A stretch of DNA of 64,000 nt, from positions 1 to 64,000 of the forward strand of contig CAIRYQ010000011.1 of the NCBI GenBank assembly GCA_903882875.1, given 5' to 3'. The notes under the pieces are model-generated. The model saw nothing but the letters and a program-made list of their open reading frames with translations, was not told where the DNA came from and made no database searches. A program made the position numbers and the translations under genes. Numbering within the stretch: the first letter of the stretch is position 1; each line of letters begins with the position of its first letter. The DNA comes from an uncultured Spartobacteria bacterium. Lineage in GTDB: Bacteria > Verrucomicrobiota > Verrucomicrobiia > Chthoniobacterales > Chthoniobacteraceae. Positions 41,437-50,399 of the stretch are shown piece after piece.

Positions 41437-43029
41437 TCACTTCGCGAACCACGTCTTCGCCATCTCGTTCGACGTGAAAAAATCCAGCAGCAGCTTCGCC
41501 ACTTTGTCACGTCCGCTGCCCGACGGATGCGTTCCGTCGCCGGAGAGATCCTCGCGCTTGAAGACGAGTCCGTCGGACTTCCGCCCCGCCTCGCCATTCG
41601 TCCAGAGATACGGACCCCACAGCAGCACGGGCGCCTTCACCTCGCCCTTGGCGGCATCGGCATTCAGCACGGGCGCGCCCTGGATTTGTTCCCCGATGAG
41701 CCACCGCACGGCGAACGCGCCCTCATACGCGTACGGCTCCGGGTTCAGCGGCGTGGAGGCGTAGCCCGCGTAGATGCGGCTGCTGAGGTACGCGACGCGC
41801 AGGTTCGGGTATTTCTGCTTTGCCAAAGTGACGATCTCGCGCACGCGGTCGCGCAGCCGTTCCGTCTCGGACGGGAAACCCGCGTGTGGCCCCATGAGCG
41901 CCTGCTTGATCCACACCGCCTGCACCTGCGAGGCGGAAACTCCCGCTCCTTCGAGCTTCTGCGCGGCGACTTTCCACGGCTGCGCGTCGGCGGATGCCCA
42001 CGCGGTCGCGTCCTTGCCGCCCTGCGCGGCGTCCACGATCACCACGTTCGCAGCCTTGCGTGCATCCGCGTTTGCGATCTGAACGAAGCTGCTGAATTCC
42101 ATCGTCGTGTTGGACATGCCGATGCTCATCAGCACGATCTTGCCGTCCGCCGCGGGCTTGCCCTCGCGGTCGAGCGGTTTGATTTCCGCGACGGCCCTGT
42201 GTGCGAATGCGGCGTGCTCCGCGGGCGGCTCGTTTTTTCCGCCGCCGTAAAGTCCGCCGTCCTGCTCCTTGTATTTTCCGTTCAGCTCGTTCAGCGGCAC
42301 GAGATCCTTCGGCGGCGGCGCGAGCGGCGGACGCTGCGCGTCGGGTCGGCCCTGCGGATTTCCGCCCGGCCGTCCGGGGCCGCGGCCCTCGGCGAGGCGC
42401 TTTTTCGCGGCTTCGAGGATTTTTTTCTCGTCGTCGTTCAGCGGCTCGCCGCGCTGCTCCTTCTCGTGCGCTGAGCGCGCTTTTTCCCATGGGAAATCAT
42501 CCTGCACCTGCGCGCGATCACCCGACGGATTCTGCAGGCGCTGCGGGGCATTGGCCGATGGCTTCGCCGGATCACTGTCCGGCCCGCGGCCTTCCTCAAA
42601 ATGCTTCCTCGCCTCCGACAGCAGCTTCTTCTCATCGTCGTTGAGCGTCTCCCCGCGCTGTTCCTTCTCGTGCGCCGCGCGCGCCTTGTCCCACGTGAAG
42701 TCTCCCCCGCTCTGCTCCGCAGCCATGCGTCTGCGAATTTCATCGGCCGTCTTCTGCTCGTCGTCCGTCAGCTTCTCGCCGCGTTCGATTTTTTCGCGGA
42801 GTGCGCGCATTTTCTCACGCTCCTGACCGCCGCCGCCCTGCTGCGTCTCGCGTTGGCGCTTCGCCTCGTCGAGATACTTCTGCTCTTCCTCCGTCAGCTT
42901 CCCGCCCGCCTGCGATCGCTGGAAGAGATCCTTCGCGCGCTCCATGTCAATCGGCTGATCCGTCGCGCGCAGCGCAGAGACGAATGGGGTGAGCGTAAGG
43001 GCGAGGAAAAACGGGAGGATGCGTTTCAT
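41437..43029 (-). CDS. SGNH-type hydrolase with N-terminal helical repeats
   Basis: The 530-residue protein has a signal peptide (RILPFFLALTLTPFVSALRA). Residues 29-216 contain four copies of a charged helix-turn-helix motif of about 30 residues. Examples are LREKIERGEKLTDDEQKTAD, AHEKEQRGETLNDDEKKLLS and AHEKEQRGEPLNDDEKKILE, the last two nearly identical. From about residue 290 a SGNH/GDSL-like domain begins: VLMSIGMSNTTMEFSSF with a candidate nucleophile Ser306, VVIVDAAQGG, and near the C-terminus GDGTHPSGSGRDKVAKLLL with the Asp/His pair. An esterase or deacetylase acting on an extracellular glycan is plausible. I start at MKRILPF; the frame continues upstream only as antisense of the FAD oxidoreductase. 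Confidence 0.75.
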   Translation of the reverse strand: MKRILPFFLALTLTPFVSALRATDQPIDMERAKDLFQRSQAGGKLTEEEQKYLDEAKRQRETQQGGGGQEREKMRALREKIERGEKLTDDEQKTADEIRRRMAAEQSGGDFTWDKARAAHEKEQRGETLNDDEKKLLSEARKHFEEGRGPDSDPAKPSANAPQRLQNPSGDRAQVQDDFPWEKARSAHEKEQRGEPLNDDEKKILEAAKKRLAEGRGPGRPGGNPQGRPDAQRPPLAPPPKDLVPLNELNGKYKEQDGGLYGGGKNEPPAEHAAFAHRAVAEIKPLDREGKPAADGKIVLMSIGMSNTTMEFSSFVQIANADARKAANVVIVDAAQGGKDATAWASADAQPWKVAAQKLEGAGVSASQVQAVWIKQALMGPHAGFPSETERLRDRVREIVTLAKQKYPNLRVAYLSSRIYAGYASTPLNPEPYAYEGAFAVRWLIGEQIQGAPVLNADAAKGEVKAPVLLWGPYLWTNGEAGRKSDGLVFKREDLSGDGTHPSGSGRDKVAKLLLDFFTSNEMAKTWFAK

Positions 43030-43374
43030 GGCGCGAAGTGAACCCTCACAGCGGGGAAAAGTCGCCGGTGTTTTTCTTCCAGTTTGGCGGGAAGCGGAAC
43101 ATGGGCGCGGGCGCGTACATCGCGCAGTCCTCAACGTTTTTCCGGGCAAGCTCAAGAAGGCGAAACTTGCATCGCGTCGCTCGCCCTCTACCTCGCCGGC
43201 GACGCCATCAGTTTCATGACCGGCAACGTGCTTGTCATTGATGGCGACAAGCTGCTGTGGTGAATCCGTGACCAAACTCCCATGACATTCCCCCGGGACG
43301 AACCGCACCGCACGCCACACCTCCTCAACGGGACGAAGCGCAGGATTGTGCAGCCTTTTGCGGAGACGTGAGCG
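43030..43374. other. 345-bp spacer with a gene remnant
   Basis: Between the divergent hydrolase and oxidoreductase genes lies a short-chain-dehydrogenase remnant (43162-43263), listed separately. From about 43282 a 29-codon frame (MTFPRDEPHRTPHLLNGTKR) runs to a TGA just before the oxidoreductase ATG; I cannot assign it. Confidence 0.5.
43162..43263 (+). pseudogene. C-terminal remnant of a short-chain dehydrogenase/reductase
   Basis: Read from 43162 in frame to TGA at 43263, the sequence gives ETCIASLALYLAGDAISFMT then GNVLVIDGDKLLW. This is the classical SDR C-terminus, compare 'EEIAxLALYLASDxASFVTGxxLxVDGG'. The upstream part lacks the Rossmann GxxxGxG and the YxxxK site; the preceding sequence in this frame does not look like an SDR. 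This is a decayed or recombined gene fragment, too short to be functional. Confidence 0.7.
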
Positions 43375-44535
43375 ATGGCACGCAGCATCGTCATCGTCGG
43401 CGCAGGGGAATTCGGGCTGACCGCCGCGCTCGAACTGCGGCGGCGCGGGTGGAACGTCACCGTGCTCGACCAGGGCACCGTGCCGCATCCCGATGCGGCC
43501 TCGACGGACATCAGCAAAGTCGTGCGCAGCGACTATTCCGCGGATGTGATTTACACGGAGATGGGCGAGGCCGCGATCACAGGCTGGCGGAACTGGAACG
43601 CGGACTTCGGCACCACGCTCTACCATGAGGACGGATACCTCGTGATGACCACGGAGCCGATGAAGCCCGGCGGCTTCGAGCACGACAGCTTTGAATTTCA
43701 AGGTGCGCGCGGCCACGCGCTGCACCGCCGCCGGAGCGTGGAGCTGAAGCGCGAACATCCGCTGTGGAATGCAGATCGCTATGTGGACGGCTACCTGAAT
43801 CCCGCCGGTGGCTGGGCCGAAAGCGGACGCACCGTCGCCGTGCTCGCCGCACACGCGCGCACGCTCGGCATCACCATCGCCGAACACGCGGCGCTCGCCG
43901 GGCTGATCGATCACGGCGTCCGCACGCACGACGGCCGCGAGTGGCGCGGAGACACGGTGCTCATGGCCATCGGCGCGTGGACGCCCGCGCACCTGCCGCA
44001 TTTGCAGGACGTGATGTGGGCGACGGGACAGACGGTGCTGCATTTCAAGCCGGACGATCCTTCGCACTTCCGCGCGCCGGCTTTCCCCGTGTGGGCCGCG
44101 GACATCGGGCGCACCGGCTGGTACGGCTTTCCCGCAAATGCGGACGGCATCGTGAAAGTCGCAAACCACGGAGTCGGCGTGCGGGTGAACCCGATGGAGC
44201 CGCGCATCATCCCGCCTGATACGGAGGAAAAATTCCGCGCCTTCCTCCGCACGACATTCCCCGCACTCGCCGGCGTGCCGCTCGCCGCATCGCGCCTGTG
44301 TCTCTATTGCGACACGTTCGACGGCGACTTCTGGATCGATCTCGATCCCGCACACGCGGGTCTGGTCGTCGCGGCGGGCGACAGCGGGCACGCGTTCAAA
44401 TTCGCGCCCGTGCTCGGCGGAATCATCGCGGATGTCGTCGAAGGAAAACCAAACCGCTGGGCCGCGCGCTTCCGCCGCCGCGCCCGCAGCGCCGCATCGC
44501 GTGAAGGCGCTCGCGCAACCTCGAAGTCACGCTGA
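43375..44535 (+). CDS. FAD-dependent oxidoreductase (DAO/sarcosine-oxidase-like)
   Basis: The 386-residue protein opens with a dinucleotide-binding fold, IVIVGAGEFGLTAALELRRR, ending at the acidic residue of VTVLDQG. It follows the D-amino-acid-oxidase/sarcosine-oxidase architecture: the second FAD contact GDTVLMAIGAWTPAHLPHL and the C-terminal LVVAAGDSGHAFKFAPVLGG are characteristic. It probably oxidises an amine or N-methyl amino acid. CLYCDTFDGDFWIDLDP near the end is reminiscent of the covalent-FAD cysteine region of monomeric sarcosine oxidases. No signal peptide is visible. An SDR remnant lies just upstream. The last 30 residues are Arg/Ala-rich and may be a disordered tail. Confidence 0.82.
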   Translation: MARSIVIVGAGEFGLTAALELRRRGWNVTVLDQGTVPHPDAASTDISKVVRSDYSADVIYTEMGEAAITGWRNWNADFGTTLYHEDGYLVMTTEPMKPGGFEHDSFEFQGARGHALHRRRSVELKREHPLWNADRYVDGYLNPAGGWAESGRTVAVLAAHARTLGITIAEHAALAGLIDHGVRTHDGREWRGDTVLMAIGAWTPAHLPHLQDVMWATGQTVLHFKPDDPSHFRAPAFPVWAADIGRTGWYGFPANADGIVKVANHGVGVRVNPMEPRIIPPDTEEKFRAFLRTTFPALAGVPLAASRLCLYCDTFDGDFWIDLDPAHAGLVVAAGDSGHAFKFAPVLGGIIADVVEGKPNRWAARFRRRARSAASREGARATSKSR

Positions 44536-44588
44536 ATCCCACGCGGATGCCTTTTTTCACGCCCCATGAACAAAGGCTGCGGATCGGA

Positions 44589-46067
44589 TCAGATCAGTTC
44601 GCGAATTGCCCGGCCATCCTGCACCGCGCTTGCGACATCCCGCGGGATGGTCGGGTCGAGGCGCATCTCGGCCACGTCGAAGACCGTCTGGAAAATCGTC
44701 GCCATGAGGTTTTCCGGGCCGTACGCGTCGCTGTCTGGCTTCTCGGCGAAGCGATCCGACTGGCCGATCACCTGCCCCATTTTCAAGCCGCCGCCAGCGA
44801 GGACGAGCGGAGTGAGATTGCCGTGGTGATCGCGTCCACCGTCCTTGTTGATCCGCGGGGAGCGGCCCATCTCGCCGGTGATCACGAGCAGGATTTTTTC
44901 GTTGAGTCCGCGCGACTGCACGTCTTCGAGAAATGCGGACACGGCGTGATCCACCTGGCTGCCGAGGAAGTTCATCCCGCCGAGATTTTTCGGGCTGTTG
45001 GAATTCGAGTGCATGTCCCAGCCGCAGTCGCTCACGGTCACGAATCCGCAGCCCGCCTCGCACAGCCGCCGGGCCATGAGCAACTGGTGGCCGAGCATGT
45101 TACTCGCGCGCTTCATGTCGTGCCAGCGCGTCACGTCCTCGAGGCGGAAGAGCCTGCTCGTGTCGTATTGCGCGACCGTGCGCGGGTCTTCCTTGGAGAG
45201 ATCGAACGCCTCGCCGACGCCTTTCGTGATCACCTCGAATGCCTGCTGCTGATACCGATCCATCACGTCAAAGGTGCCCGAGCTTTCCGCGTTGCGACGG
45301 AGGCTGTCGAGTTGGCTCAGGAGATTCCGGCGGTCGGTGAAACGTCCCGGCTCCATGCGAAGCTCCATGTTGTCGCGCATCACATTGCCGCCGCCGACAC
45401 GGGCGGCCTTGGCGTCCTTCCCCTTGCGCGACTCGCCCTTGCTCACGTAGCCGGCGACGTTGAACGCCTCGTAATTCAGCCCGAGTTCGCCGCCCTGCGT
45501 CACGCTTCCGAGCGCGGATGTTTCAAAGTTCGATCCCAGCGGGATGCCCGGTTGCACGGCCTCGGGCAGCACCTGCACATTCAGCGGAATTCCCGTCAAC
45601 GGATGATTCGTCCCGGCAACGCGCGCATAGATCGCGCTCATCGCGGCCTTCGTAGGATTTCCCGCGGTGGAGACGGCCTCGTAAGTGTGCCCCGCATTGC
45701 GGCTCTGAAAGGAACGCACAATCGCGAGCCGGTCCGCCAGCTTCGCCATCTTCGGGAAATGCGATCCGAAATGCACACCGGGCAGGCTCGTCGGGACTGT
45801 ACCGAACATGGACCGGATGCCGCTCGGCGCATCGGGCTTCGGATCCCACGTCTCGAGTTGCGACGGCCCTCCGTGCAGGAAAAGCAGCACGACGGACTTG
45901 TCCTTCACATACGGCCTCAGCCCCGCCGCCGGTCCCGCGCCCGCCTTCGCCGCGAGGAGGTGCGACAGCGTGAGTCCGCCGAACCCCAGCGACCCGATGC
46001 GCAGAAAATCGCGTCGGCTGAAGCCCGCGCAGTTGTGCGCCATTTTGGTGTCTGAGATTCTGAACAT
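44589..46067 (-). CDS. DUF1501 domain-containing protein
   Basis: The 492-residue protein has a Tat-type leader (FSRRDFLRIGSLGFGGLTLS) and the DUF1501 body: SVVLLFLHGGPSQLETWDPK, VHFGSHFPKMAKLADRLAIV, CGWDMHSNSNSP, ILLVITGEMGRSPRI and GRDHHGNLTPLVLAGGGL. Compared with the copy at 23711 it has a long central insertion (residues about 170-290) rich in Gly and charged residues. No PSD1 partner is adjacent. Predicted periplasmic; substrate unknown. The ATG at 46067 is used; an in-frame ATG eight codons later is an alternative. Confidence 0.88.
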   Translation of the reverse strand: MFRISDTKMAHNCAGFSRRDFLRIGSLGFGGLTLSHLLAAKAGAGPAAGLRPYVKDKSVVLLFLHGGPSQLETWDPKPDAPSGIRSMFGTVPTSLPGVHFGSHFPKMAKLADRLAIVRSFQSRNAGHTYEAVSTAGNPTKAAMSAIYARVAGTNHPLTGIPLNVQVLPEAVQPGIPLGSNFETSALGSVTQGGELGLNYEAFNVAGYVSKGESRKGKDAKAARVGGGNVMRDNMELRMEPGRFTDRRNLLSQLDSLRRNAESSGTFDVMDRYQQQAFEVITKGVGEAFDLSKEDPRTVAQYDTSRLFRLEDVTRWHDMKRASNMLGHQLLMARRLCEAGCGFVTVSDCGWDMHSNSNSPKNLGGMNFLGSQVDHAVSAFLEDVQSRGLNEKILLVITGEMGRSPRINKDGGRDHHGNLTPLVLAGGGLKMGQVIGQSDRFAEKPDSDAYGPENLMATIFQTVFDVAEMRLDPTIPRDVASAVQDGRAIRELI

Positions 46068-46214
46068 GTTGCACCGGAGCCCAGCAGTCGCCGGGGCACC
46101 TTAGCACATCAAGCAATGCAGCCTGTCGTAACTTAGGAGCTTTTGGAATGCGCGGCCGATCTGAGGGATTTGCCCGCGGAAGAGAACCCCGCAAAAGGCG
46201 CACGTTTGAACGCC

Positions 46215-46232
46215 TGACACGGTGAGGTGTCA
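46215..46232. promoter_or_regulatory. inverted repeat TGACAC-N6-GTGTCA upstream of a small gene
   Basis: A perfect 6-bp two-fold repeat ends 12 bp before the start codon at 46245. It overlaps the purine-rich GGTGAGG that could serve as the ribosome site, so a bound protein or RNA hairpin could control translation or transcription of the downstream gene. Confidence 0.35.
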
Positions 46233-46244
46233 TAGTTTGGCAAT

Positions 46245-46700
46245 ATGCAAAAGACCAAACGACCGCAGAAAAAGCGCGGAAGGCCGCTGGCGCAGAACGA
46301 GTGGCTCCGCGTTGTCAAATCTCTGGGGCGGATCATGGAGCAGCGCGTGGAGGCGGAGATGCCGAAGCGTGAAAAGGTGCTGATGGAGAAACCGGCCATC
46401 ACCGCACTGAACCGGGCCTATGCGACGACGCTGCGCTATTACACACATCTGCTCGCGGGAGGCCCGCACGACGCGCGCGTGCAGACGGCGATCTCGCGGC
46501 TGTGGCAGCAGGCGGGCGCGCGGATGCGGAAATTCGACGCCTCGCTGGCGCAGCGGCTGCGGGCGAACAACAGCTTCTGGTCGCAGGATGTGACGTGGCA
46601 GCAGGCGACGATTCAGGAGGCGTGGGCGCACCTGAATTCGATCCGCGCGTGCGCAAACCGGATGGATCCGGATCTGCGGAGCCCGTTCTCGGTCTCGTGA
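46245..46700 (+). CDS. hypothetical basic protein, 151 residues
   Basis: I do not recognise this family. The N-terminus is highly basic (KTKRPQKKRGRPL), resembling an AT-hook-like or nucleic-acid-contacting tail (KKRGRPL). The rest is helical: RVVKSLGRIMEQRVEAEMPK, ITALNRAYATTLRYYTHLLA and SRLWQQAGARMRKFDASLAQ. There is no signal peptide. It is flanked by a divergent DUF1501 gene and the DUF1080 gene. A DNA-binding role is only suggested by the GRP motif. Confidence 0.55.
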   Translation: MQKTKRPQKKRGRPLAQNEWLRVVKSLGRIMEQRVEAEMPKREKVLMEKPAITALNRAYATTLRYYTHLLAGGPHDARVQTAISRLWQQAGARMRKFDASLAQRLRANNSFWSQDVTWQQATIQEAWAHLNSIRACANRMDPDLRSPFSVS

Positions 46701-46768
46701 ACGGCGGCAATGCCGCAGCGGTGAAAATGATTCTCGCGCAGCCGCGTTTTTTGCATTGAGCTAACGCA

Positions 46769-47332
46769 ATGCGAATCTCCCCCTTTGCCATCCTGCTCGC
46801 CTGCCTCTCCACCCTGCTCACGGTGCCGCGCTCCGGCGCCGCAGACTTCACTCCGGAACCCGGCTTCACGCTGCTCTTCAATGGCAAGAATCTGGATGGC
46901 TGGCAGACTGCAAAGACCGCCACACCCGAGCCGCTGGAAGGAAAGACCGAGGCATTCGGCGGACGCTTCAAAGTCGTGGATGGCACGCTCGTGTACGACC
47001 CCTCGGTGAAGGGGAATCTTTACATCGAAACGACAAGGGAATTTGCCAAGGATGTCCACATCAAGCTCGACTTCAACGCAGGGCCGAAATGCAACAACGA
47101 CTTTTTCCTGCGGGGCACGAAATTCGACATCATCCCCGGAACGAAGGAGACGAAGAACGTGAAGGAAGGCGAGTGGCTCACGCTGGAAATCATCGTCCAG
47201 GGCGACAAGGTGGAGCACAAGATCGGTGGCGAGACCGTGCGCACGTCGAAGGCATCCGCGCCGTCGAGCCGCTTCATGCTGCGCGCGGAATTCGGCGCGA
47301 TCCAGATCCGGAATATCCGCGTGAAGGAGTAG
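46769..47332 (+). CDS. DUF1080 (3-keto-disaccharide hydrolase) protein
   Basis: The 187-residue protein has a signal peptide (ISPFAILLACLSTLLTVPRS). The body is the DUF1080 jelly-roll fold: FTLLFNGKNLDGWQTAK at the start, DVHIKLDFNAGPKCNNDFFL in place of the family's '…FEFRxxxxxNSGxxxR', then GEWLTLEIIVQGDKVEHKIG and a terminal IQIRNIRVKE. DUF1080 proteins include 3-keto-disaccharide hydrolases and are common in PVC sugar-degradation loci. Here it is a single-domain secreted form. Substrate unknown. Confidence 0.82.
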   Translation: MRISPFAILLACLSTLLTVPRSGAADFTPEPGFTLLFNGKNLDGWQTAKTATPEPLEGKTEAFGGRFKVVDGTLVYDPSVKGNLYIETTREFAKDVHIKLDFNAGPKCNNDFFLRGTKFDIIPGTKETKNVKEGEWLTLEIIVQGDKVEHKIGGETVRTSKASAPSSRFMLRAEFGAIQIRNIRVKE

Positions 47333-47389
47333 CCCGCGACAGCTTGCATTGCCGCACGGAAATCGGAGGGGCGAATTTTCCGCGGGCTG

Positions 47390-50197
47390 CTATTTTGGCA
47401 GCGGCACTTGGGCATTGCCCATGAGGTAGGCAATGAGGTGTTTCACGTTTTCCTCGCCAAGCGCGGCAAGCAGCCCCTCGGGCATGAAGCTCTGCGAAAG
47501 CTGTTCCATTTCTGCGATTTCACTGCGCGGAAAGGTCACGCGCTCGGCGGGCGTCTGCACGGTGATGGTCCGGTCGTTCTGCTCGGGAATCACGCCGCTC
47601 AGCGTGCGGCCGTCCTTCAGTTTCACGACGGTCATGCGGTAGTCGGCGGGGACGACGGCGTTGGGGTCCACGATGTTTTCGAGGAGGTAGTTGAGGTTGT
47701 GCCGGTCGCTGCCGGTGAGTTCCGGGCCGATGGGCGCGCCTTCGCCGTACATCCTATGGCATGTCGCGCACACGGTGGCGAAGACCGCGCGGCCCTTGCT
47801 GGCGTCGGCCTTTGCAAGCGTGTCGGCGGTGAGCAGCACGCGCCACTTCGCGATCTCCTGTTTCTTCGCCTCGGGGGTGTCGCGGAGTTCGCCCCACACT
47901 TTTGTGAGTTGCTGGTTCACGGTGTCGTCGCCGAGGCTGCGGATCTGCCGCGCATGGATCGGCGTGATGTCCTCGCGCGCGGCGGGATGTTTTTCGACAA
48001 AGGCGAGCAACTCCTTCGCCCACGCGGGACGCGATGCGAGGGTGGTGACATTCGCCGCGCGCCACTCCTGGCTGCGGTCGGGCCACGCGGCGAGGAGCGA
48101 CTTCGGCACTTCGGCGTCGGAAAACTTTGCGAGCCCGAGCCGCGCGGCGGCACCGAGCACCTTGTCGTTGATCATGCTTCTGGCGATTGCGAAATGCTCG
48201 GGCTTTGCATTGCGCAGCAGCGAGTCGAATGCGCTGCGACGCGCGTTCGCATCGCCGTTGCCGTCCTTGATGAGCGCGATGATTTCGTCCACCGCGCGTC
48301 CGCTGCCGAAGACCAGCGAGACATTGCGAACGAGGCCGGCCTGCGTGCCGATCGCGTTTGCAAAATCATCCCAGTGCGCCGGCTTCGCGACTTGGCGGAA
48401 GCCTTTCAGCGCCTCGCTCATTCCGCGGACGATATCCTCGCGCGCACTTGCGCTTCCGTCCTTCAGCGCGACGGCGAGCAGCGCGTCCACGGGGCCGGGC
48501 GTCGTTTCGATTTCCTCGGTGAGCCGCCGCGTCACGAGCCGGCGAACGGTGGGGATCTTCGACGACAGAACGAGCGCGATGGCCTGCTCGGGATGCGCCG
48601 TGACGGCGGGCTCAATGCCGTACCAAATCATGAGCGGCTGCTGCCGGTCATTCGCGTCCTCCGCGTGCGAGGCGAGCGCGCTGGCGAATGAAAAACGCGC
48701 ATCGAGCGGGAGCCGCTGCATCGCGCTGGCCGTGTGCAGCCGCACGAGACTGTCGCTGCTGTTCGCGTCGGCGAGCTGCGGCAGCACGGGCCCCGCGAGC
48801 TGCTCGCCTTTGTCCGCGCGGACGCGTGCGATCATGCGCGGCCACCAGTTGTTGCCCGGATGCATGGCGGCTTCCTCCCCCAGCGACACTCCGCCCATCT
48901 TTGAAAGATCAAATGTCCGCGCAGGTTTGTTCTCGTCATAGACGATTTTGTAGATGCGCCCGCTCGTGCGGTGGACCCCGTCGCTGTCGTGGCATTCGCC
49001 GGTGTCGCTCCAATCAATCACGAACACACTCCCATCTGGTCCCGTGCTGAGATCGATCCCGCGGAACCATTTGTCCTTCGACTTCATGAACTCCGCGCCG
49101 TGCTTCGCCACGAAGCCGTTGCCCTCACGCTCAAGGGTGTCCATGTTGATGCGGTTCCCGTGCAGATTGCAGGTGAAGAGCTTGCCCGCGTATTCCTTCG
49201 GCCACGAACCGCCGTTGTAGATCACGCAGCCCACGTGCGCGTGGCCGCCGCCGAGCGCATCCGTCTTGCCGCTCATGCCCTTTTTCACGTCGGCCCATTT
49301 CTCGTTGCCCTGGTCAAAGTGATAGTGATCCGCAGTCTGCGGAATCGTCTCATACACGTGCGGGTTCAGATGCGTGCCGAACATGCGGTCATAATACGCG
49401 CCGGGGATGCCGTGGAAGAGATGCCCGATGACCGTGTTGATCCAAAACATCTCGCCATTCGCATCCCAGTCGTGGCCCCACGAATTCGTGCCGCCATTCA
49501 GCACCACCTCGAATTTCCGCGTCTTCGGATGGAAGCGCCAGATACCGCAGTTCATCCGCGTGCGATCCTTTTCCGACGTGCCGGGCGCGCCGATGGACGA
49601 CGTGTCCGTGATGCCGTGGCGTCCGTAGAGCCAGCCATCCGGCCCCCAGCGCAGGCCATTCACGATGTTGTGTCCGATGGTCTTGAAATTGAACCCGTCG
49701 AGCAGCACCTCCGGCGGGCCGGAGGGCTTGTCGTCACCGTTGCGATTCGGGATGAAGAGCAAGTTCGGCGCGCACAGCGCATACACGCCGCCGTTGCCGA
49801 GTTCGATGCTCGTGAGCCGCACGCCCTCATCCCAGAAAACGGTGCGCTTGTCGAAATGCCCGTCGTTGTCCGTGTCCTCAAAAATCACGATGCGGTCGCG
49901 CAACTTCGTGTCCCAGCGCATGGGTGTCTCTGCATAGGTGTAGCACTCCGCGATCCACAGCCGCCCGCGCGCATCCCACGCCATCGCGATCGGTTGCTGC
50001 ACGTCCGGCTCAGCCGCGAAGACCTTGCAGGAAAATCCCGGCGGCAGTTCCATCGTGCGCGCAGCCTCCTCCGCAGGCATCGGCCCGCCGGGCGCTTTCT
50101 CGGTGTTGTAGATGGCGGGAAATTCCGCAGACGCGGGAATGCTGCACGACAGCCAGCAGGAAAGTGCGACGAGCGGAGAAAGGAGTGTTCGATTCAT
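47390..50197 (-). CDS. PVC-type heme-binding (CxxCH) dehydrogenase-like protein
   Basis: The 935-residue secreted protein (signal LLSPLVALSCWLSCSIPASA) follows the PVC-specific order. First comes a membrane-bound-dehydrogenase/NHL-type propeller (MELPPGFSCKVFAAEPDVQQ, GLRWGPDGWLYGRHG, HAHVGCVIYNGGSWP). A helical HEAT-like region then covers about residues 450-770. A cytochrome c module with VCATCHRMYGEG near residue 795 and a distal SFMPEGLLAALGEENVKHLI complete it. Such proteins are thought to oxidise sugars or alcohols and pass electrons through heme, but the dehydrogenase activity is inferred. It is convergent with the DUF1080 gene, whose stop is 57 bp away. Confidence 0.88.
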   Translation of the reverse strand: MNRTLLSPLVALSCWLSCSIPASAEFPAIYNTEKAPGGPMPAEEAARTMELPPGFSCKVFAAEPDVQQPIAMAWDARGRLWIAECYTYAETPMRWDTKLRDRIVIFEDTDNDGHFDKRTVFWDEGVRLTSIELGNGGVYALCAPNLLFIPNRNGDDKPSGPPEVLLDGFNFKTIGHNIVNGLRWGPDGWLYGRHGITDTSSIGAPGTSEKDRTRMNCGIWRFHPKTRKFEVVLNGGTNSWGHDWDANGEMFWINTVIGHLFHGIPGAYYDRMFGTHLNPHVYETIPQTADHYHFDQGNEKWADVKKGMSGKTDALGGGHAHVGCVIYNGGSWPKEYAGKLFTCNLHGNRINMDTLEREGNGFVAKHGAEFMKSKDKWFRGIDLSTGPDGSVFVIDWSDTGECHDSDGVHRTSGRIYKIVYDENKPARTFDLSKMGGVSLGEEAAMHPGNNWWPRMIARVRADKGEQLAGPVLPQLADANSSDSLVRLHTASAMQRLPLDARFSFASALASHAEDANDRQQPLMIWYGIEPAVTAHPEQAIALVLSSKIPTVRRLVTRRLTEEIETTPGPVDALLAVALKDGSASAREDIVRGMSEALKGFRQVAKPAHWDDFANAIGTQAGLVRNVSLVFGSGRAVDEIIALIKDGNGDANARRSAFDSLLRNAKPEHFAIARSMINDKVLGAAARLGLAKFSDAEVPKSLLAAWPDRSQEWRAANVTTLASRPAWAKELLAFVEKHPAAREDITPIHARQIRSLGDDTVNQQLTKVWGELRDTPEAKKQEIAKWRVLLTADTLAKADASKGRAVFATVCATCHRMYGEGAPIGPELTGSDRHNLNYLLENIVDPNAVVPADYRMTVVKLKDGRTLSGVIPEQNDRTITVQTPAERVTFPRSEIAEMEQLSQSFMPEGLLAALGEENVKHLIAYLMGNAQVPLPK

Positions 50198-50399
50198 GGG
50201 AAGGGCAATGACGGGGCGCAGATAGAAGATGCGTGAATGTTCGAGAACAAGTCCCGATGCGATCCGAATCCCGCGTCGTGCGTTCGGAGGGATCGCGTGC
50301 CTCGTGGATTTACGAACGACGCGATGATCCCGTTTTCAAATGCTGCGGGACAGTTCCCGACGGACGCGGCATGATCCCGCCCAACATTTTTGCGCATCC

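Noticed and set aside
43030-44391. 454-codon N-terminal extension of the SGNH hydrolase frame
   Set aside because: It runs antisense through the FAD oxidoreductase gene; the real start has a signal peptide at MKRILPF.
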